Assembly (NCBI GenBank): GCA_964650405.1
Contig: CAZYTO010000004.1
Coordinates: 1-57,669, forward strand
Reading direction: 5' to 3'
Source of the DNA: CAZYTO01 sp964650405
GTDB taxonomy: Bacteria; Acidobacteriota; Thermoanaerobaculia; Gp7-AA8
DNA length: 57,669 nucleotides
Below, one piece after another: positions 32,817 to 41,651 of this stretch. Position numbers and translations under genes: made by a program. Numbering within the stretch: position 1 is the stretch's first letter; the number at the start of each line of letters is the position of its first letter. The notes beneath the pieces were generated by a model. It was given only the letters and a program-made list of their open reading frames with translations. It did no database searches and was not told the origin of the DNA.

Positions 32817-33823
32817 GGATGAATGAGTCTCAGCGCCTCCGCCGCCTTGACCCGAACGTACGGGTTCTCGTCGCCTTGCGAAGCCTTCTGGCGCAGAATG
32901 TCGAGTGCGTCGCCACCGAGCGTGGTGCCGTTCTTTGCCAGGTTGGCCAGGGCCTCGACGGCCTTGATGCGCACGGCCGGGTTGGGATCGTTCTTCAGCG
33001 CGTCGATGAGCGCGCGGTGCGTGTCGCTGTCGGTCGAGACGTTGGCCGGCAGGTTCTTGAGCGTGTCGGCGGCCTTGATGCGCACTCCCTCGTGCTCGTC
33101 ATTGCGCAGCACGTTCGCCAGCGCCGCGGCGATCTCCGGATCGACGTTGCTGGGGCGCGAGTAGGTGGCCCGTACCCAATCGATGGCCCGCTGGCGCGAC
33201 GGGCTGAGGTGATCCTCGTTTTCCAACACGTAGGTCAGCAGGCGGACCATGGTCTTGTCCGTCGGCTTGCCGGTCACGGTGACGTGGGAGGTGAGATCGA
33301 AGGCCACGTTGATCTCCGGATCGTTCGGGTTCGCATCGATGAACTGCACGTTCTGGATGTCGGGGCGGCCTTCGATGACCGGATTGATGGCCGAAGCTGG
33401 CAGCACGCGCGACTCGGCGATGGAGTAGGAGACCGGCAGAACGCTCCCCTGGGTGTTCCGGGAAGCAGCCGGCGTGAAGACCGGCGTCGCTCCGCGGTGT
33501 CCGGCGAAGTAGCCTCCGCCGGCGATCACGACGATCGCCGCGGCCTGGGCCAGCCACTTCAAGGCGGGCTTGCGATGGAACGGAACCACCTTCGCCGCCG
33601 CCGGCGGGAAGACGTCGGCCAGGAACTTCTCCTTCACCCGCGCGGGCGGATCGACCAGGGGCAGCTCATCGAGAAGGTTCCAGGTCTCCTGGCAGGCGGC
33701 CCACTCGTCGCTGCAGACGGCGCAGGTCTCGATGTGCTGGTGCGTGAGCTCGCGCTGGACCGGGTCCAGGGACTCGGTCAGCAACAGCGGCATGCTTTCT
33801 CTCATGACATCGCATTCAGACAT
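32813..33823 (-). CDS. Anti-sigma factor with zinc finger, TM helix and HEAT repeats
   Basis: A 336-aa protein. Residues 1-60 hold the ZAS zinc finger (HQHIETCAVC, the HxxxCxxC pattern), and a membrane helix lies at about 88-105 (LAQAAAIVVIAGGGYFAG). The extracytoplasmic part has a linker (about 110-190) then HEAT-type repeats (RIKAADTLKNLPANVSTDSD, AVRIKAVEALANLAKNG, YVRVKAAEALRLIHP). ZAS anti-sigmas bind ECF sigmas; HEAT repeats as the sensor part are unusual. It overlaps the sigma gene by 22 bases. Confidence 0.82.
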   Translation of the reverse strand: MSECDVMRESMPLLLTESLDPVQRELTHQHIETCAVCSDEWAACQETWNLLDELPLVDPPARVKEKFLADVFPPAAAKVVPFHRKPALKWLAQAAAIVVIAGGGYFAGHRGATPVFTPAASRNTQGSVLPVSYSIAESRVLPASAINPVIEGRPDIQNVQFIDANPNDPEINVAFDLTSHVTVTGKPTDKTMVRLLTYVLENEDHLSPSRQRAIDWVRATYSRPSNVDPEIAAALANVLRNDEHEGVRIKAADTLKNLPANVSTDSDTHRALIDALKNDPNPAVRIKAVEALANLAKNGTTLGGDALDILRQKASQGDENPYVRVKAAEALRLIHP

Positions 33824-34413
33824 CGGCTACCTCCGCGTGAGTCACCGCTCAACGCCTTCTTCAGCGTTTCCATGGCCCGGAAGACGCGGGTCTTGACCGC
33901 GCCTTCCGAACAGCCCGAGATCTGCGCGATCTCGGCGTACGACAGACCCTGATACCGCGACAGCAGGATCGCTTCGCGCTGCTCGGGCGTCAGTGCCGCC
34001 AGCGCTTTGCGAACCCGCTGTTCGTTCTCTCTCTGCTCGAGATTCCGTTCCGGCGACTCGCCCGGTGCGGGAAGTGTGACCAGGACGTCGTCTGATTCCT
34101 TCGTCTTGTTGTCGGCCTTCCTCAGGTAGTCCCGGCACCAGTTGGCCGTGATGGAAAAGAGCCAAGTCGACAGTTTCGCGTCACCATGAAACTGGTTCGC
34201 ATGCTTGAGCATCTTGACGAAGACTTCCTGGGTCGCGTCCTCCGCTGCCTCGCTGTTTCTCAGGAAACGAAAGGCGAAGTTGTAGATACGCGAGCTGTAC
34301 CGGTCGTAAATCTCCGAGGCTGGCGAGAAGTCGCCTGCCTGAACGATTCGCATCAACTCCTGATCGCTCAGGTGCTTCATCTCCCGCCGGTCTCGCTGGT
34401 CTGACGTGGACAT
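33802..34413 (-). CDS. ECF RNA polymerase sigma factor (RpoE-like)
   Basis: A 203-aa sigma factor with region 2 (IYDRYSSRIYNFAFRFLRN, EAAEDATQEVFVKMLKH, STWLFSITANWCRDYLRK) and region 4 (LTPEQREAILLSRYQGLSYA, EIAQISGCSEGAVKTRVFRA). It is the first gene of a sigma, anti-sigma, DUF4097 operon whose genes overlap at both junctions. It probably directs its own transcription, but I could not place a clear ECF promoter upstream. Confidence 0.88.
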   Translation of the reverse strand: MSTSDQRDRREMKHLSDQELMRIVQAGDFSPASEIYDRYSSRIYNFAFRFLRNSEAAEDATQEVFVKMLKHANQFHGDAKLSTWLFSITANWCRDYLRKADNKTKESDDVLVTLPAPGESPERNLEQRENEQRVRKALAALTPEQREAILLSRYQGLSYAEIAQISGCSEGAVKTRVFRAMETLKKALSGDSRGGSRCLNAMS

Positions 34414-34468
34414 TGAGGAAAAGGTTACGGCCCTGCAAAGGCTGGAGGAGGGCGGGCAGGGACAAAGC

Positions 34469-34500
34469 GCTGAAAGGCCCCTGAGCGCCGTCCTTTCAGC
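34469..34500. repeat. 9-bp inverted repeat, probable terminator
   Basis: GCTGAAAGG (34469-34477) and CCTTTCAGC (34492-34500) form a hairpin in the 246-bp gap between the sigma gene and the O-antigen ligase gene. The TTTCAGCC unit recurs as an 8-bp repeat here and at about 34655-34680. Confidence 0.5.
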
Positions 34501-34659
34501 CTTTTAGCCTTCGGACACCGACCGAACAATGATGAGCCGCCATTCATTCGCCGGACGGGAGGGAGGGAGGCGGAACGGCCGGATGGCCGGTTTCGTACCC
34601 GGAGTCAGGAACAAGAGCGCGGCGGAAGGCCGAAAGGCCAGACGCGGGCGTGCTTCCTT

Positions 34660-35856
34660 TCAGCCTTCCAGCCTTCCCGCCTTGGCCCCCTGGGCCGTCT
34701 CCAGCCCCGCCACGACGAGGGCCATCGTGTCCAGCATCATCCAGTAGACCTCGGTATCGCCGAAATTGAACTCGAAGAGGCCGGCCGCCGCCAGTGCCAC
34801 CGTGACGACCACCCCCACTTCCGCCCACTCCCGCGCTTCTCCCCGCCACCCGAGGATGCACTCCCGCAGGAAGAGGCCGATCAGGAGGAGGTAGGCCGCC
34901 AGTCCTACGACGCCGCGCTCGGCCCAGAGCTGCACGACGTTATTGTGCAGGTGGGGAATGCGAAACCGCGGCGCATCATGCTTACGATAAAGGGGATAGA
35001 CCTCTTTGACGTTCGCCGGGCCGACACCGAGGAGGGGATAGTCCTTGATGATCTCGATCCCGGCTTCGACCATGCGGATCCGGTCGAGGTTCGACGACTG
35101 GCGTGTGTCGAAGACCGAGATCATTCGCCCGAACAGGCCCAGCGGCATGACCAGGACGGCCACGACGGCGAGGGCGGGCGCAAAGACGAGCCACCGCGGC
35201 CGTCGCAGGATCAGCAACATCAGCACCGCCGCCCCCCACCCGATCCATACACTGCGGGTGAGGGTCAGCAGGAGCGATAGCGTAGTCAGGATCGTGACGC
35301 CAAGGAGCACCCAGTTGCGCAGGTCATGCAGCCATAGCACGAGGGCGATGAGCGCGACGACCAGCAGCAGGCCCGAGAACGTCATGACATGGGAGGCCGG
35401 ACCTGTGATGCGGTGCTCGAGGTCGCGCTGCAGCAGGATGAAGTATTGGAAGAGCCCGTAGGCGGAGATGAAGGCGCCGAAGAAGAGGATCATCCTCAGG
35501 CCGAGGTCGCGGGCTTTGTGGACGTTGCGGTAGAGGATGACGACGGCCGGAAAGAGGAGCGTCTTTCCCCACAAGGCCCCCTCGGCCGCGGAGTGGATGG
35601 CCCGCGGGGCCGCCAGCGCGGAGATGCTCGAGATGAGGCAGTAGACGAACAGCGGGTAGAAGAGGATGTGGAACGACGGCTGAAGGTCGCGCCGGTAGAG
35701 GGCGACGATGGCGCAGATCAACGTGCCGAGGACGCAGAGCTCGGACGAGAGCACCCATCCCTGGAAGAACAGGTGGCCGAGGTACCAGAGGATGGTGAGG
35801 ACGACGGCGTTGGGAATCGTGTCAGGGAGGCGGAGAAGCTGGCGCAGGCGCGACAC
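34660..35856 (-). CDS. O-antigen ligase/polymerase (Wzy/WaaL-like) membrane protein
   Basis: A 398-aa protein with about ten membrane helices. IIKDYPLLGVGPANVKEVYP and HLHNNVVQLWAERGVVGLAA are the conserved periplasmic loop of the O-antigen ligase family, including the His and the HxxxxxxxxxxG pattern used in glycan transfer. It should polymerise or ligate surface polysaccharide at the inner membrane. It lies 9 bases after the Trm112 gene; a glycosyltransferase gene is divergent upstream, so the area concerns surface glycans. Confidence 0.82.
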   Translation of the reverse strand: MSRLRQLLRLPDTIPNAVVLTILWYLGHLFFQGWVLSSELCVLGTLICAIVALYRRDLQPSFHILFYPLFVYCLISSISALAAPRAIHSAAEGALWGKTLLFPAVVILYRNVHKARDLGLRMILFFGAFISAYGLFQYFILLQRDLEHRITGPASHVMTFSGLLLVVALIALVLWLHDLRNWVLLGVTILTTLSLLLTLTRSVWIGWGAAVLMLLILRRPRWLVFAPALAVVAVLVMPLGLFGRMISVFDTRQSSNLDRIRMVEAGIEIIKDYPLLGVGPANVKEVYPLYRKHDAPRFRIPHLHNNVVQLWAERGVVGLAAYLLLIGLFLRECILGWRGEAREWAEVGVVVTVALAAAGLFEFNFGDTEVYWMMLDTMALVVAGLETAQGAKAGRLEG

Positions 35857-35865
35857 GGGCCGGGG

Positions 35866-36105
35866 TCACGCTCCGTCGAGCGCCTCGTCGACCAGCATGA
35901 CCGGGATGTCGCTGACGATGGGATAGATGCGGTGGCACTTCACGCACTGGAGACCCTGCTCGACGACGGGCTCTTCGCCGCGGAACTTCTCGCGGAACTT
36001 GTCGCGGATCGCTCCCTGCCGAGCCTCGCTGATGGGGACAGGCTTGACCTCCTCCTTGCAGAGGGGACAGGCAAGAATCTCCAGCAGCTCGGCATCGATC
36101 GGCAT
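35866..36105 (-). CDS. Trm112 family protein (zinc-ribbon)
   Basis: A 79-aa protein from the ATG at 36105: ELLEILACPLCKEEVKPVPI and LQCVKCHRIYPIVSDIPVML give two CxxC pairs and the IPVML end typical of Trm112/YcaR-like proteins. Eukaryotic Trm112 activates methyltransferases; bacterial forms are often unassigned and sit near glycan or lipid genes. It probably shares a transcript with the ligase gene downstream. Confidence 0.85.
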   Translation of the reverse strand: MPIDAELLEILACPLCKEEVKPVPISEARQGAIRDKFREKFRGEEPVVEQGLQCVKCHRIYPIVSDIPVMLVDEALDGA

Positions 36106-36128
36106 GGCGGCGAAGGGTAGCACACGCA

Positions 36129-36361
36129 GTTTATCCCGAGCGAGGGAGGGGGGTGGACGGGAGCGAGGGATCAAACTGCGGCATGCCGGGAACACGAATG
36201 GTGCACCAATCGCCGGATGCTAGTCCGTATTCTTGAGATGGCTCAGTTTCTTGCGGCTGCATCACTCAACGTGTCGATCGGACGGTGATCGCCCACATTC
36301 CCGCATGCCTCCTTCTGATCCCTCGCTCCCCACCCAGCCGCCGCCCGCGCTCGGGATAAAC
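36129..36361. repeat. Nested inverted-repeat element (ATCCCGAGCG family)
   Basis: Two nested perfect 14-bp arm pairs: GTTTATCCCGAGCG (36129-36142) with its complement at 36348-36361, and GGAGCGAGGGATCA (36160-36173) with its complement at 36316-36329. The spacings are symmetric (17 and 18 nt). It fills the divergent gap between the Trm112 and glycosyltransferase starts. The core matches the element after proS, so it looks like a REP- or MITE-type dispersed palindrome. Confidence 0.65.
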
Positions 36362-36371
36362 TCGGATCGCG

Positions 36372-37436
36372 ATGAAGGTCCTCCACCTCGCGGCAGCGAA
36401 CCGCTGGACGGGTGCGGCGGCGCCGGCGTTTGCGGAGGTCGAGGCGCTGCGAGGGGCGGGAGTGGATGCGCATTATGCGTACGTGGGCGGCTACAAGCTC
36501 GAGGCGAAGATCGGGCGCTTCGACTTCGCGCACCCGATCATCGCCAAGGCCCAGAATCCGCTCTCGTTCGTCCGCACCACGGAAATGATCGACGCCCTGC
36601 TGCACCGCCACCGCTTCGACGTGGTGCACGCGCATCTGACGTACGACCATTGGCTGGCGCGGTTTGCCGTGCGCGATACCGGCGCAAAGATCGTCCGGAC
36701 GTTTCACGCCCGCCGCGTGCTGCGATCGGATCCGTTTACCCGCTCGCTGCTTCGCCGCACGGCCGCGGTCTGCGTCGTGAACGACACCTTCCGGATGGAC
36801 GGTCTCCGGCGCGCCTTCACGCCGCCGCCGCTCGACCAACGCCAGTTCGACCCGGACGGAGCAGATGCCCGTGCCCTGTACGGCATCGGCGACGGAACGA
36901 AGCTGATCACCGTCATCGGCAAACTGTCGCGGGATCGCGGCTTCGAGGCGGCGCTCGACGCCTTTGCCCTCGTCCGGCAGGACGACGCCGGCGTACGGTT
37001 GATGATCATCGGGCACGGCGAGCACCGGCCGGCGCTGGAGGCACACGCGGCACAACTTGGCGTTGCGGACGGCGTCAGCTGGGCCGGCTACCACGAGGAC
37101 GACCTCGCCGAGCACTATCGCGCGGCAGACATCCTGCTCTTCACCGCCCGCGGCTCCGACGAAGGACACCGGGCCGTGCTCGAGGCGATGGCCTGCGCGA
37201 CCATCCCGGCCGTGTATCCCATCGACGGGATGCAGGCGATCCTCTCCGACCTCGCACCGGAGCTCATGGCCAGCGATACGACGCCGGCGGCCCTGGCCCA
37301 GGTCGTCACGCGGCTGCTGAAGGTCGAGGATCTCGCATCGCTGCGCCGGCGTGTGCGCGACCGCTCCGACTGGTTCGCCTACGATCGCGCCGCCGAGCGT
37401 CTGCTGGCCGTCTATGGACGAGCGCTGGGAAGGTAA
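36372..37436 (+). CDS. Glycosyltransferase family 4-like
   Basis: A 354-aa GT-B protein. The N-terminal half has MKVLHLAAANRWTGAAAPAF and DVVHAHLTYDHWLARFA; the C-terminal half has ITVIGKLSRDRGFEAALDAF, RLMIIGHGEHRPALEAHAAQ and the donor-binding GSDEGHRAVLEAMACATIPA. It transfers a sugar from an NDP donor, probably for surface glycan, given the nearby O-antigen ligase. Its start follows the right arm of the nested repeat by 10 bases, leaving little room for a promoter outside the repeat. Confidence 0.85.
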   Translation: MKVLHLAAANRWTGAAAPAFAEVEALRGAGVDAHYAYVGGYKLEAKIGRFDFAHPIIAKAQNPLSFVRTTEMIDALLHRHRFDVVHAHLTYDHWLARFAVRDTGAKIVRTFHARRVLRSDPFTRSLLRRTAAVCVVNDTFRMDGLRRAFTPPPLDQRQFDPDGADARALYGIGDGTKLITVIGKLSRDRGFEAALDAFALVRQDDAGVRLMIIGHGEHRPALEAHAAQLGVADGVSWAGYHEDDLAEHYRAADILLFTARGSDEGHRAVLEAMACATIPAVYPIDGMQAILSDLAPELMASDTTPAALAQVVTRLLKVEDLASLRRRVRDRSDWFAYDRAAERLLAVYGRALGR

Positions 37437-37484
37437 TCGTTTGCATTCTAAGCACCAGGAGCAGAAAATCCTCGCTGGTCCAAA

Positions 37485-39395
37485 ATGCCCGGTGGTAGCT
37501 CTCCCGTCCTCGCCATAGCTCTGGCGCAGGCACTCGCGGCTGCGCTTGTCGCATCCCTGGCCTTCGCTTCGTTCAGTCTTTACCGAAAGACCTACCTATT
37601 CCACTGGGCGTTCGGCTGGACGGCGCTGGCCGTCTACCACGCCACGGAGCTCTTCCAGCCGGCCATGGCCGGCATGGCCGGCTGGCTCCAGTCCGGCTGG
37701 CTGCTGTTCGGTACGTTTGAGCTCGTGCGCCGGCGCCCGGTGCGGCTGCGCCCGTCCCGCTGGATGCTCCTCGCCCTGGCGTTGCTCGGTACGCTCTCCG
37801 GCGGGCTGGCGCCGGCGTTCGTGCGCCCGGCAGTGGCCGGAGTTGCCTGCGCCATCGCGGCCTGGTGGCTCTTCCGTGCCCGGACGCGGCATCCCGGCAT
37901 CGGGTTTCGTTTCGCCGGCGCGGCGCTGCTGGCGTCGGCCGCCCAGCTCTTCGCCACCGCAGTCCTCCCCCAGGCGCTCACTCTCCGCTATGCCGAGCTT
38001 GTGGTCCAGGCCATCCTCGGCGCGTCGATGATCGCCTGCCTGCTCGACGACGAGCGGGAGGCCGCCGAGCTGGCGACGTATGAGATCGAGCACCTCGCTT
38101 ACCACGACGCGCTGACCGGGCTGCCGAACCGGCCGCTCTTCACCGACCGCCTCATCGTGGCCCTGGCCCAGGCCAACCGCGCGGACCAGAAGCTGGCAGT
38201 TTTCTTCCTCGACCTCGACCGGTTCAAGGACATCAACGACTCGCTCGGCCATTCCACGGGGGACAGCCTGCTGAAGGCGGTGGCGGAGCGCATCCGGACC
38301 TGCGTGCGGGACGGCGATACCGTGGCCCGCTTCGGCGGCGACGAGTACACGCTCCTCATCCCCCGCGTCGAGCACATCGAGGACGCCGCCAAGATCGCGG
38401 AGAAGATCATCGAGACGCTGAAGATCCCGTTCGTCATCAACGGGCAGGAGCTGTTTGTCACGACGAGCATCGGCATCAGCATCTTTCCCCACGACGGCGT
38501 CGACCCCGAGACGCTCGTGCGCAACGCCGACACGGCCATGTATCGGGCCAAGGAACAGGGGCGCGACAACTACCAGCTCTACGCACCGGCCATGAACGCC
38601 CGGGCCCTGGAGCGGCTGGCCCTGGAGAACATGCTCCGGCGGGCGCTGAAGCAGAAGGAGCTGACGGTCCACTACCAGCCGCTGATCGACCTCGGCAGCG
38701 GCTCGATTACCGGCATGGAGGCGCTCGTGCGCTGGCGCCACCCCGAGCTGGGTCTCCTCCTTCCCGCGCATTTCGTTTCGACGGCTGAGCTGTCGGGGCT
38801 GATCATCCCCATCGGCGACTGGGTCCTGCGCACGGCCTGCCGGCAGGTGCACTCCTGGAACAAGCGGCTCGACGCCGCGCTGACGGTTTCCGTCAACCTC
38901 TCCGCGCGCCAGTTCTCACAGCCGGACCTGGTGGCGCAGGTGCGCGACGCGCTGCGGGAGACGGGACTCGCTCCGGAGTTACTCGAGCTGGAGATCACCG
39001 AGAGCAATGCCATGCAGAATGCGGAGAACACCATCCGCACCCTGCGCGAGCTGAAGGCGGCCGGGGTTCGCATCTCCATGGATGATTTCGGCACCGGCTA
39101 TTCGTCGCTCAATTACCTCAAGCGCTTTCCCATCGACACATTGAAGCTCGATCAGTCCTTCGTGCGCGACAGCACGACCGACCCGAGCGACGCCGCCATC
39201 GTCAGCGCGGTCATCGCCATGGCTCACAGCCTCGACCTCAAGGTGGTCGCGGAAGGGGTCGAGACCCGGGAGCAGCTCGAGTTTCTCCGCCACCGCAACT
39301 GCGACATGATCCAGGGCTTCTACTTCAGCGCCCCGCTTTCGGCGGAAGAGCTGGAGCCGTTCTTTCTGGAGCGCCGCGCGGCGGCGGTGCCGTAG
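37485..39395 (+). CDS. Membrane GGDEF-EAL cyclic-di-GMP protein
   Basis: A 636-aa protein. About seven membrane helices fill residues 1-190, followed by GGDEF (195-370) with the site reading RFGGDEYTLL (GGDEY) and an I-site RDGD five residues before it. The EAL domain (about 385-630) keeps all catalytic landmarks: MEALVRW, NLSARQF, EITESN, DDFGTGYSSL, KLDQSF, VAEGVET and QGFYFS. It should therefore degrade c-di-GMP, while the Phe-to-Tyr change in GGDEF may still allow synthesis. The membrane domain is a probable sensor of unknown signal. Confidence 0.9.
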   Translation: MPGGSSPVLAIALAQALAAALVASLAFASFSLYRKTYLFHWAFGWTALAVYHATELFQPAMAGMAGWLQSGWLLFGTFELVRRRPVRLRPSRWMLLALALLGTLSGGLAPAFVRPAVAGVACAIAAWWLFRARTRHPGIGFRFAGAALLASAAQLFATAVLPQALTLRYAELVVQAILGASMIACLLDDEREAAELATYEIEHLAYHDALTGLPNRPLFTDRLIVALAQANRADQKLAVFFLDLDRFKDINDSLGHSTGDSLLKAVAERIRTCVRDGDTVARFGGDEYTLLIPRVEHIEDAAKIAEKIIETLKIPFVINGQELFVTTSIGISIFPHDGVDPETLVRNADTAMYRAKEQGRDNYQLYAPAMNARALERLALENMLRRALKQKELTVHYQPLIDLGSGSITGMEALVRWRHPELGLLLPAHFVSTAELSGLIIPIGDWVLRTACRQVHSWNKRLDAALTVSVNLSARQFSQPDLVAQVRDALRETGLAPELLELEITESNAMQNAENTIRTLRELKAAGVRISMDDFGTGYSSLNYLKRFPIDTLKLDQSFVRDSTTDPSDAAIVSAVIAMAHSLDLKVVAEGVETREQLEFLRHRNCDMIQGFYFSAPLSAEELEPFFLERRAAAVP

Positions 39396-39398
39396 ACA

Positions 39399-39436
39399 GT
39401 GCCGAGTGCCGAGTGCGAGGGGGGCATGAGGCATGA
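39399..39436. repeat. Heptad repeats AGTGCCG and GGCATGA
   Basis: AGTGCCG occurs at 39399-39405 and 39406-39412 followed by AGTGCGA, then GGCATGA twice (39423-39436). It lies just after the stop of the GGDEF-EAL gene. Confidence 0.65.
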
Positions 39437-39483
39437 GTGGCCTCTATCGCTGATTTCTTCACACTCTGAGTGCTGAGTCCAAG

Positions 39484-40098
39484 TTACAGCGTCCTAAGCA
39501 CTGCCCGTACAGGGCTGGCATCGGCGCCGCGGAGCCGCAGCGGGGGGGCGATGAGCTCGTACTCACCCTCGGCGACACCGTCGAGCACGAGACCTTCGAG
39601 CACTCCCATGTCGTGCTCGGCAAAGGCGTGATGGGCCTCGAGCTCCTTCGATGCGAACGGATCGACGGACGGTGTGTCGATGCCGATGAGCATCACGCCG
39701 TGCTGGTAGAGCTGGTGAACGAGCTCCGGCGAGAGCGAGGCGAAGTCGTCATTCCAGGCACGAGGGTCGGGGAACGTGCCCGTGCGCAGCAGTACCCGAG
39801 GCGCGGAGATCGTCTTGCGCTGCAGGTGTACGGGGTAAATCCGCTCACCGCGGCCCATTTCAACGTGCACGACGACACAGCGCCCGATGTAGAGCTCCAA
39901 CCGCCGCGAAGCGATGTCGTCGGCGCCGAGGACATAGTGACTGGGCGCATCGGCGTGAGCCCCGACGTGCACGGTCGTGCGAATGTCCGAAAGAGTGAGG
40001 TTCGCTCCCATGTCGAGATTCACCGTCTGGACGTAGGGTGTGTCCCCCGGCCAGACGTGGATCGAGGAGTCGATCAGCGGCGAGATGTCGATCAACAT
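39484..40098 (-). CDS. Kynurenine formamidase-like cyclase-family hydrolase
   Basis: A 204-aa metal-dependent hydrolase of the cyclase family. The metal motif HxGxHxDxPxH is present as HVGAHADAPSH (His44, His48, Asp50, His54), and IDTPSVDPFASKELEAHHAF is typical of bacterial KynB, which cleaves N-formylkynurenine in tryptophan breakdown. The neighbouring dioxygenase-RidA fusion would fit an aminophenol/aminomuconate route, so a tryptophan or aminoaromatic pathway is plausible. KynB assignment is likely but other cyclase-family amidohydrolases share the motif. Confidence 0.8.
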   Translation of the reverse strand: MLIDISPLIDSSIHVWPGDTPYVQTVNLDMGANLTLSDIRTTVHVGAHADAPSHYVLGADDIASRRLELYIGRCVVVHVEMGRGERIYPVHLQRKTISAPRVLLRTGTFPDPRAWNDDFASLSPELVHQLYQHGVMLIGIDTPSVDPFASKELEAHHAFAEHDMGVLEGLVLDGVAEGEYELIAPPLRLRGADASPVRAVLRTL

Positions 40099-40159
40099 GG
40101 TTGGTGACTGGGTTGCTGGGTGACCGGGTTGCCGAGTCGCTCGGTCTACGGACCTTTCC

Positions 40160-41638
40160 TCACGCCGCGGCGATCACTTTCAATTCGATGGCAATCGGAG
40201 TCGGCAGCTCTTCCACGCCGACGGTCGTCCGGGTGGGCTGGATCCGGCCGAAGTATTCGGCGTAGACGGCGTTGAAGCGCTGAAAGTCGCGTTTCATGTC
40301 GATGAGATAGACCGTCACGTCGAGAACCTTGTCCAGCGAGCTGCCCGCCTCTTCCAGGATGGCCCGGACGTTCTCGATGGCTGCGCGCGTCTGTACGTCG
40401 ATGTCGTGATCGATGACGCTTCCGGCCTCGTCGCGCACGATGCCGGGAATCTCCCCCGTGCCCGGTTTGCGCGGTCCGATGCCGGAGAGGAAGAGCAGGT
40501 CGCCCACACGCCGGGCGTGCGGATACGGACCCACGGGCGGCGGCGCCTTGTCGGTGCGGATGGCGGCCGCATCATCCTCAGCGAAGCGAGGGACCTGGGC
40601 GGGTGGTGGAGCCGGGTGCTCGGCATCAGGAGCCGGCGTCTGCGCACCGCCCTCGGCCGGCGCCGACAGCCACTCCGGCAGCGGCGGCTCATCCGTTACG
40701 GGCCGGGGCTGCTCGGGCAACACGTTGTGCGTCTCCAGTCCGGTGCCCTGCTCCGGCGTATCCGTGGTCTGGACGGCCGGCCCCTCGTCGAATTCCTTCT
40801 CGAAGTCGAGGGCCTTGCGCGGGTTCGGAGTCAGCTCGACGAGCGCGCAGCCCGTGCCCCATACCGGCTGGTAGTCCCACACCCGGCCGTCGTACTTGTT
40901 GTTCTCCCCGGCCAGCGCGGCCAGCCACCAGACGGCCTTGAAGCCCATGTCGGCATTCGCTTCCCGGCCGAACTCGCGGGCCACCTGCGCCACGTCTTCC
41001 AGCCGCCCCTCGCCGAACATCTCCAGGATCTTGCGGTTCCACTCGTCGTCTTTGGCCGACGAGATCCGGTCGTGGGCGAGATCGATCTCGGCCACCTCGT
41101 AACGGTTGGAGAGGTTCGACACCACGACGACGACCGTCTTCTTTCCGCAGGCGTCGATTGCCTGCCGCGCGATGCGGCCGAGGGCTCGCGTCTCGTCACG
41201 CTCCGCGTAGATGTTGCAGGAGACGACGGACGCGGGAATGGCGTTGTTCGGGTTGAGCAGCTTCAGCGCCACGACCGTGCCGGTGTCGATGGGGAAGCCG
41301 TGGTAGTTGACGGTCGCCGCCTGCAAACCGGCCTGCTTCGCCAGCGAGCAGTAGAGCTCCCCGAACTGCGGGTCGATCCGGAACTCGTAGGGGATCTCTC
41401 CGAACTGGTACCAGTTCTGATCGACCAGCACCCACTTCGGCTGCGGGTCGGTCTGCATGAGGTGACCGATGACGGAGAACCACTGCGTCGAATAGAGCAG
41501 GAGCAGCTCGGCGCCGGAACGCTCGATCTCCCGCCCGATCGCTTCGTAGCTCGCCTTCAACGATGCCCACCCCGCATTCTGGTCGGGCGCGAGCAGGATG
41601 TGCGGTTGCCCGGGAACGATGTAGGCCTTCTGGATCAT
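40160..41638 (-). CDS. Fusion of LigB-type extradiol dioxygenase-like and RidA domains
   Basis: A 492-aa protein. Residues 1-280 are a class III extradiol dioxygenase (LigB/2-aminophenol dioxygenase) domain: PGQPHILLAPDQNAGW (His13) and FSVIGHL (His59) are candidate metal-side histidines, with NYHGFPIDTGT and VVVSNLSNRYEVAE later. A Pro/Glu-rich linker (about 283-350) leads to a RidA/YjgF domain (353-492) of the 2-aminomuconate deaminase type: PPPVGPYPHARRVGDLLFLS, PTRTTVGVEELPTPIAIEL with the key Arg. Ring cleavage and deamination of the product would be fused in one chain. Activity of the first domain is not certain; it resembles the non-catalytic alpha subunit in places. Confidence 0.78.
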   Translation of the reverse strand: MIQKAYIVPGQPHILLAPDQNAGWASLKASYEAIGREIERSGAELLLLYSTQWFSVIGHLMQTDPQPKWVLVDQNWYQFGEIPYEFRIDPQFGELYCSLAKQAGLQAATVNYHGFPIDTGTVVALKLLNPNNAIPASVVSCNIYAERDETRALGRIARQAIDACGKKTVVVVVSNLSNRYEVAEIDLAHDRISSAKDDEWNRKILEMFGEGRLEDVAQVAREFGREANADMGFKAVWWLAALAGENNKYDGRVWDYQPVWGTGCALVELTPNPRKALDFEKEFDEGPAVQTTDTPEQGTGLETHNVLPEQPRPVTDEPPLPEWLSAPAEGGAQTPAPDAEHPAPPPAQVPRFAEDDAAAIRTDKAPPPVGPYPHARRVGDLLFLSGIGPRKPGTGEIPGIVRDEAGSVIDHDIDVQTRAAIENVRAILEEAGSSLDKVLDVTVYLIDMKRDFQRFNAVYAEYFGRIQPTRTTVGVEELPTPIAIELKVIAAA

Positions 41639-41651
41639 CGGGTTCGGAGAT

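Noticed and set aside
34529..34747. Short plus-strand ORF between the sigma and O-antigen ligase genes
   Set aside because: Low-complexity, no ribosome site, runs into the ligase gene on the other strand.
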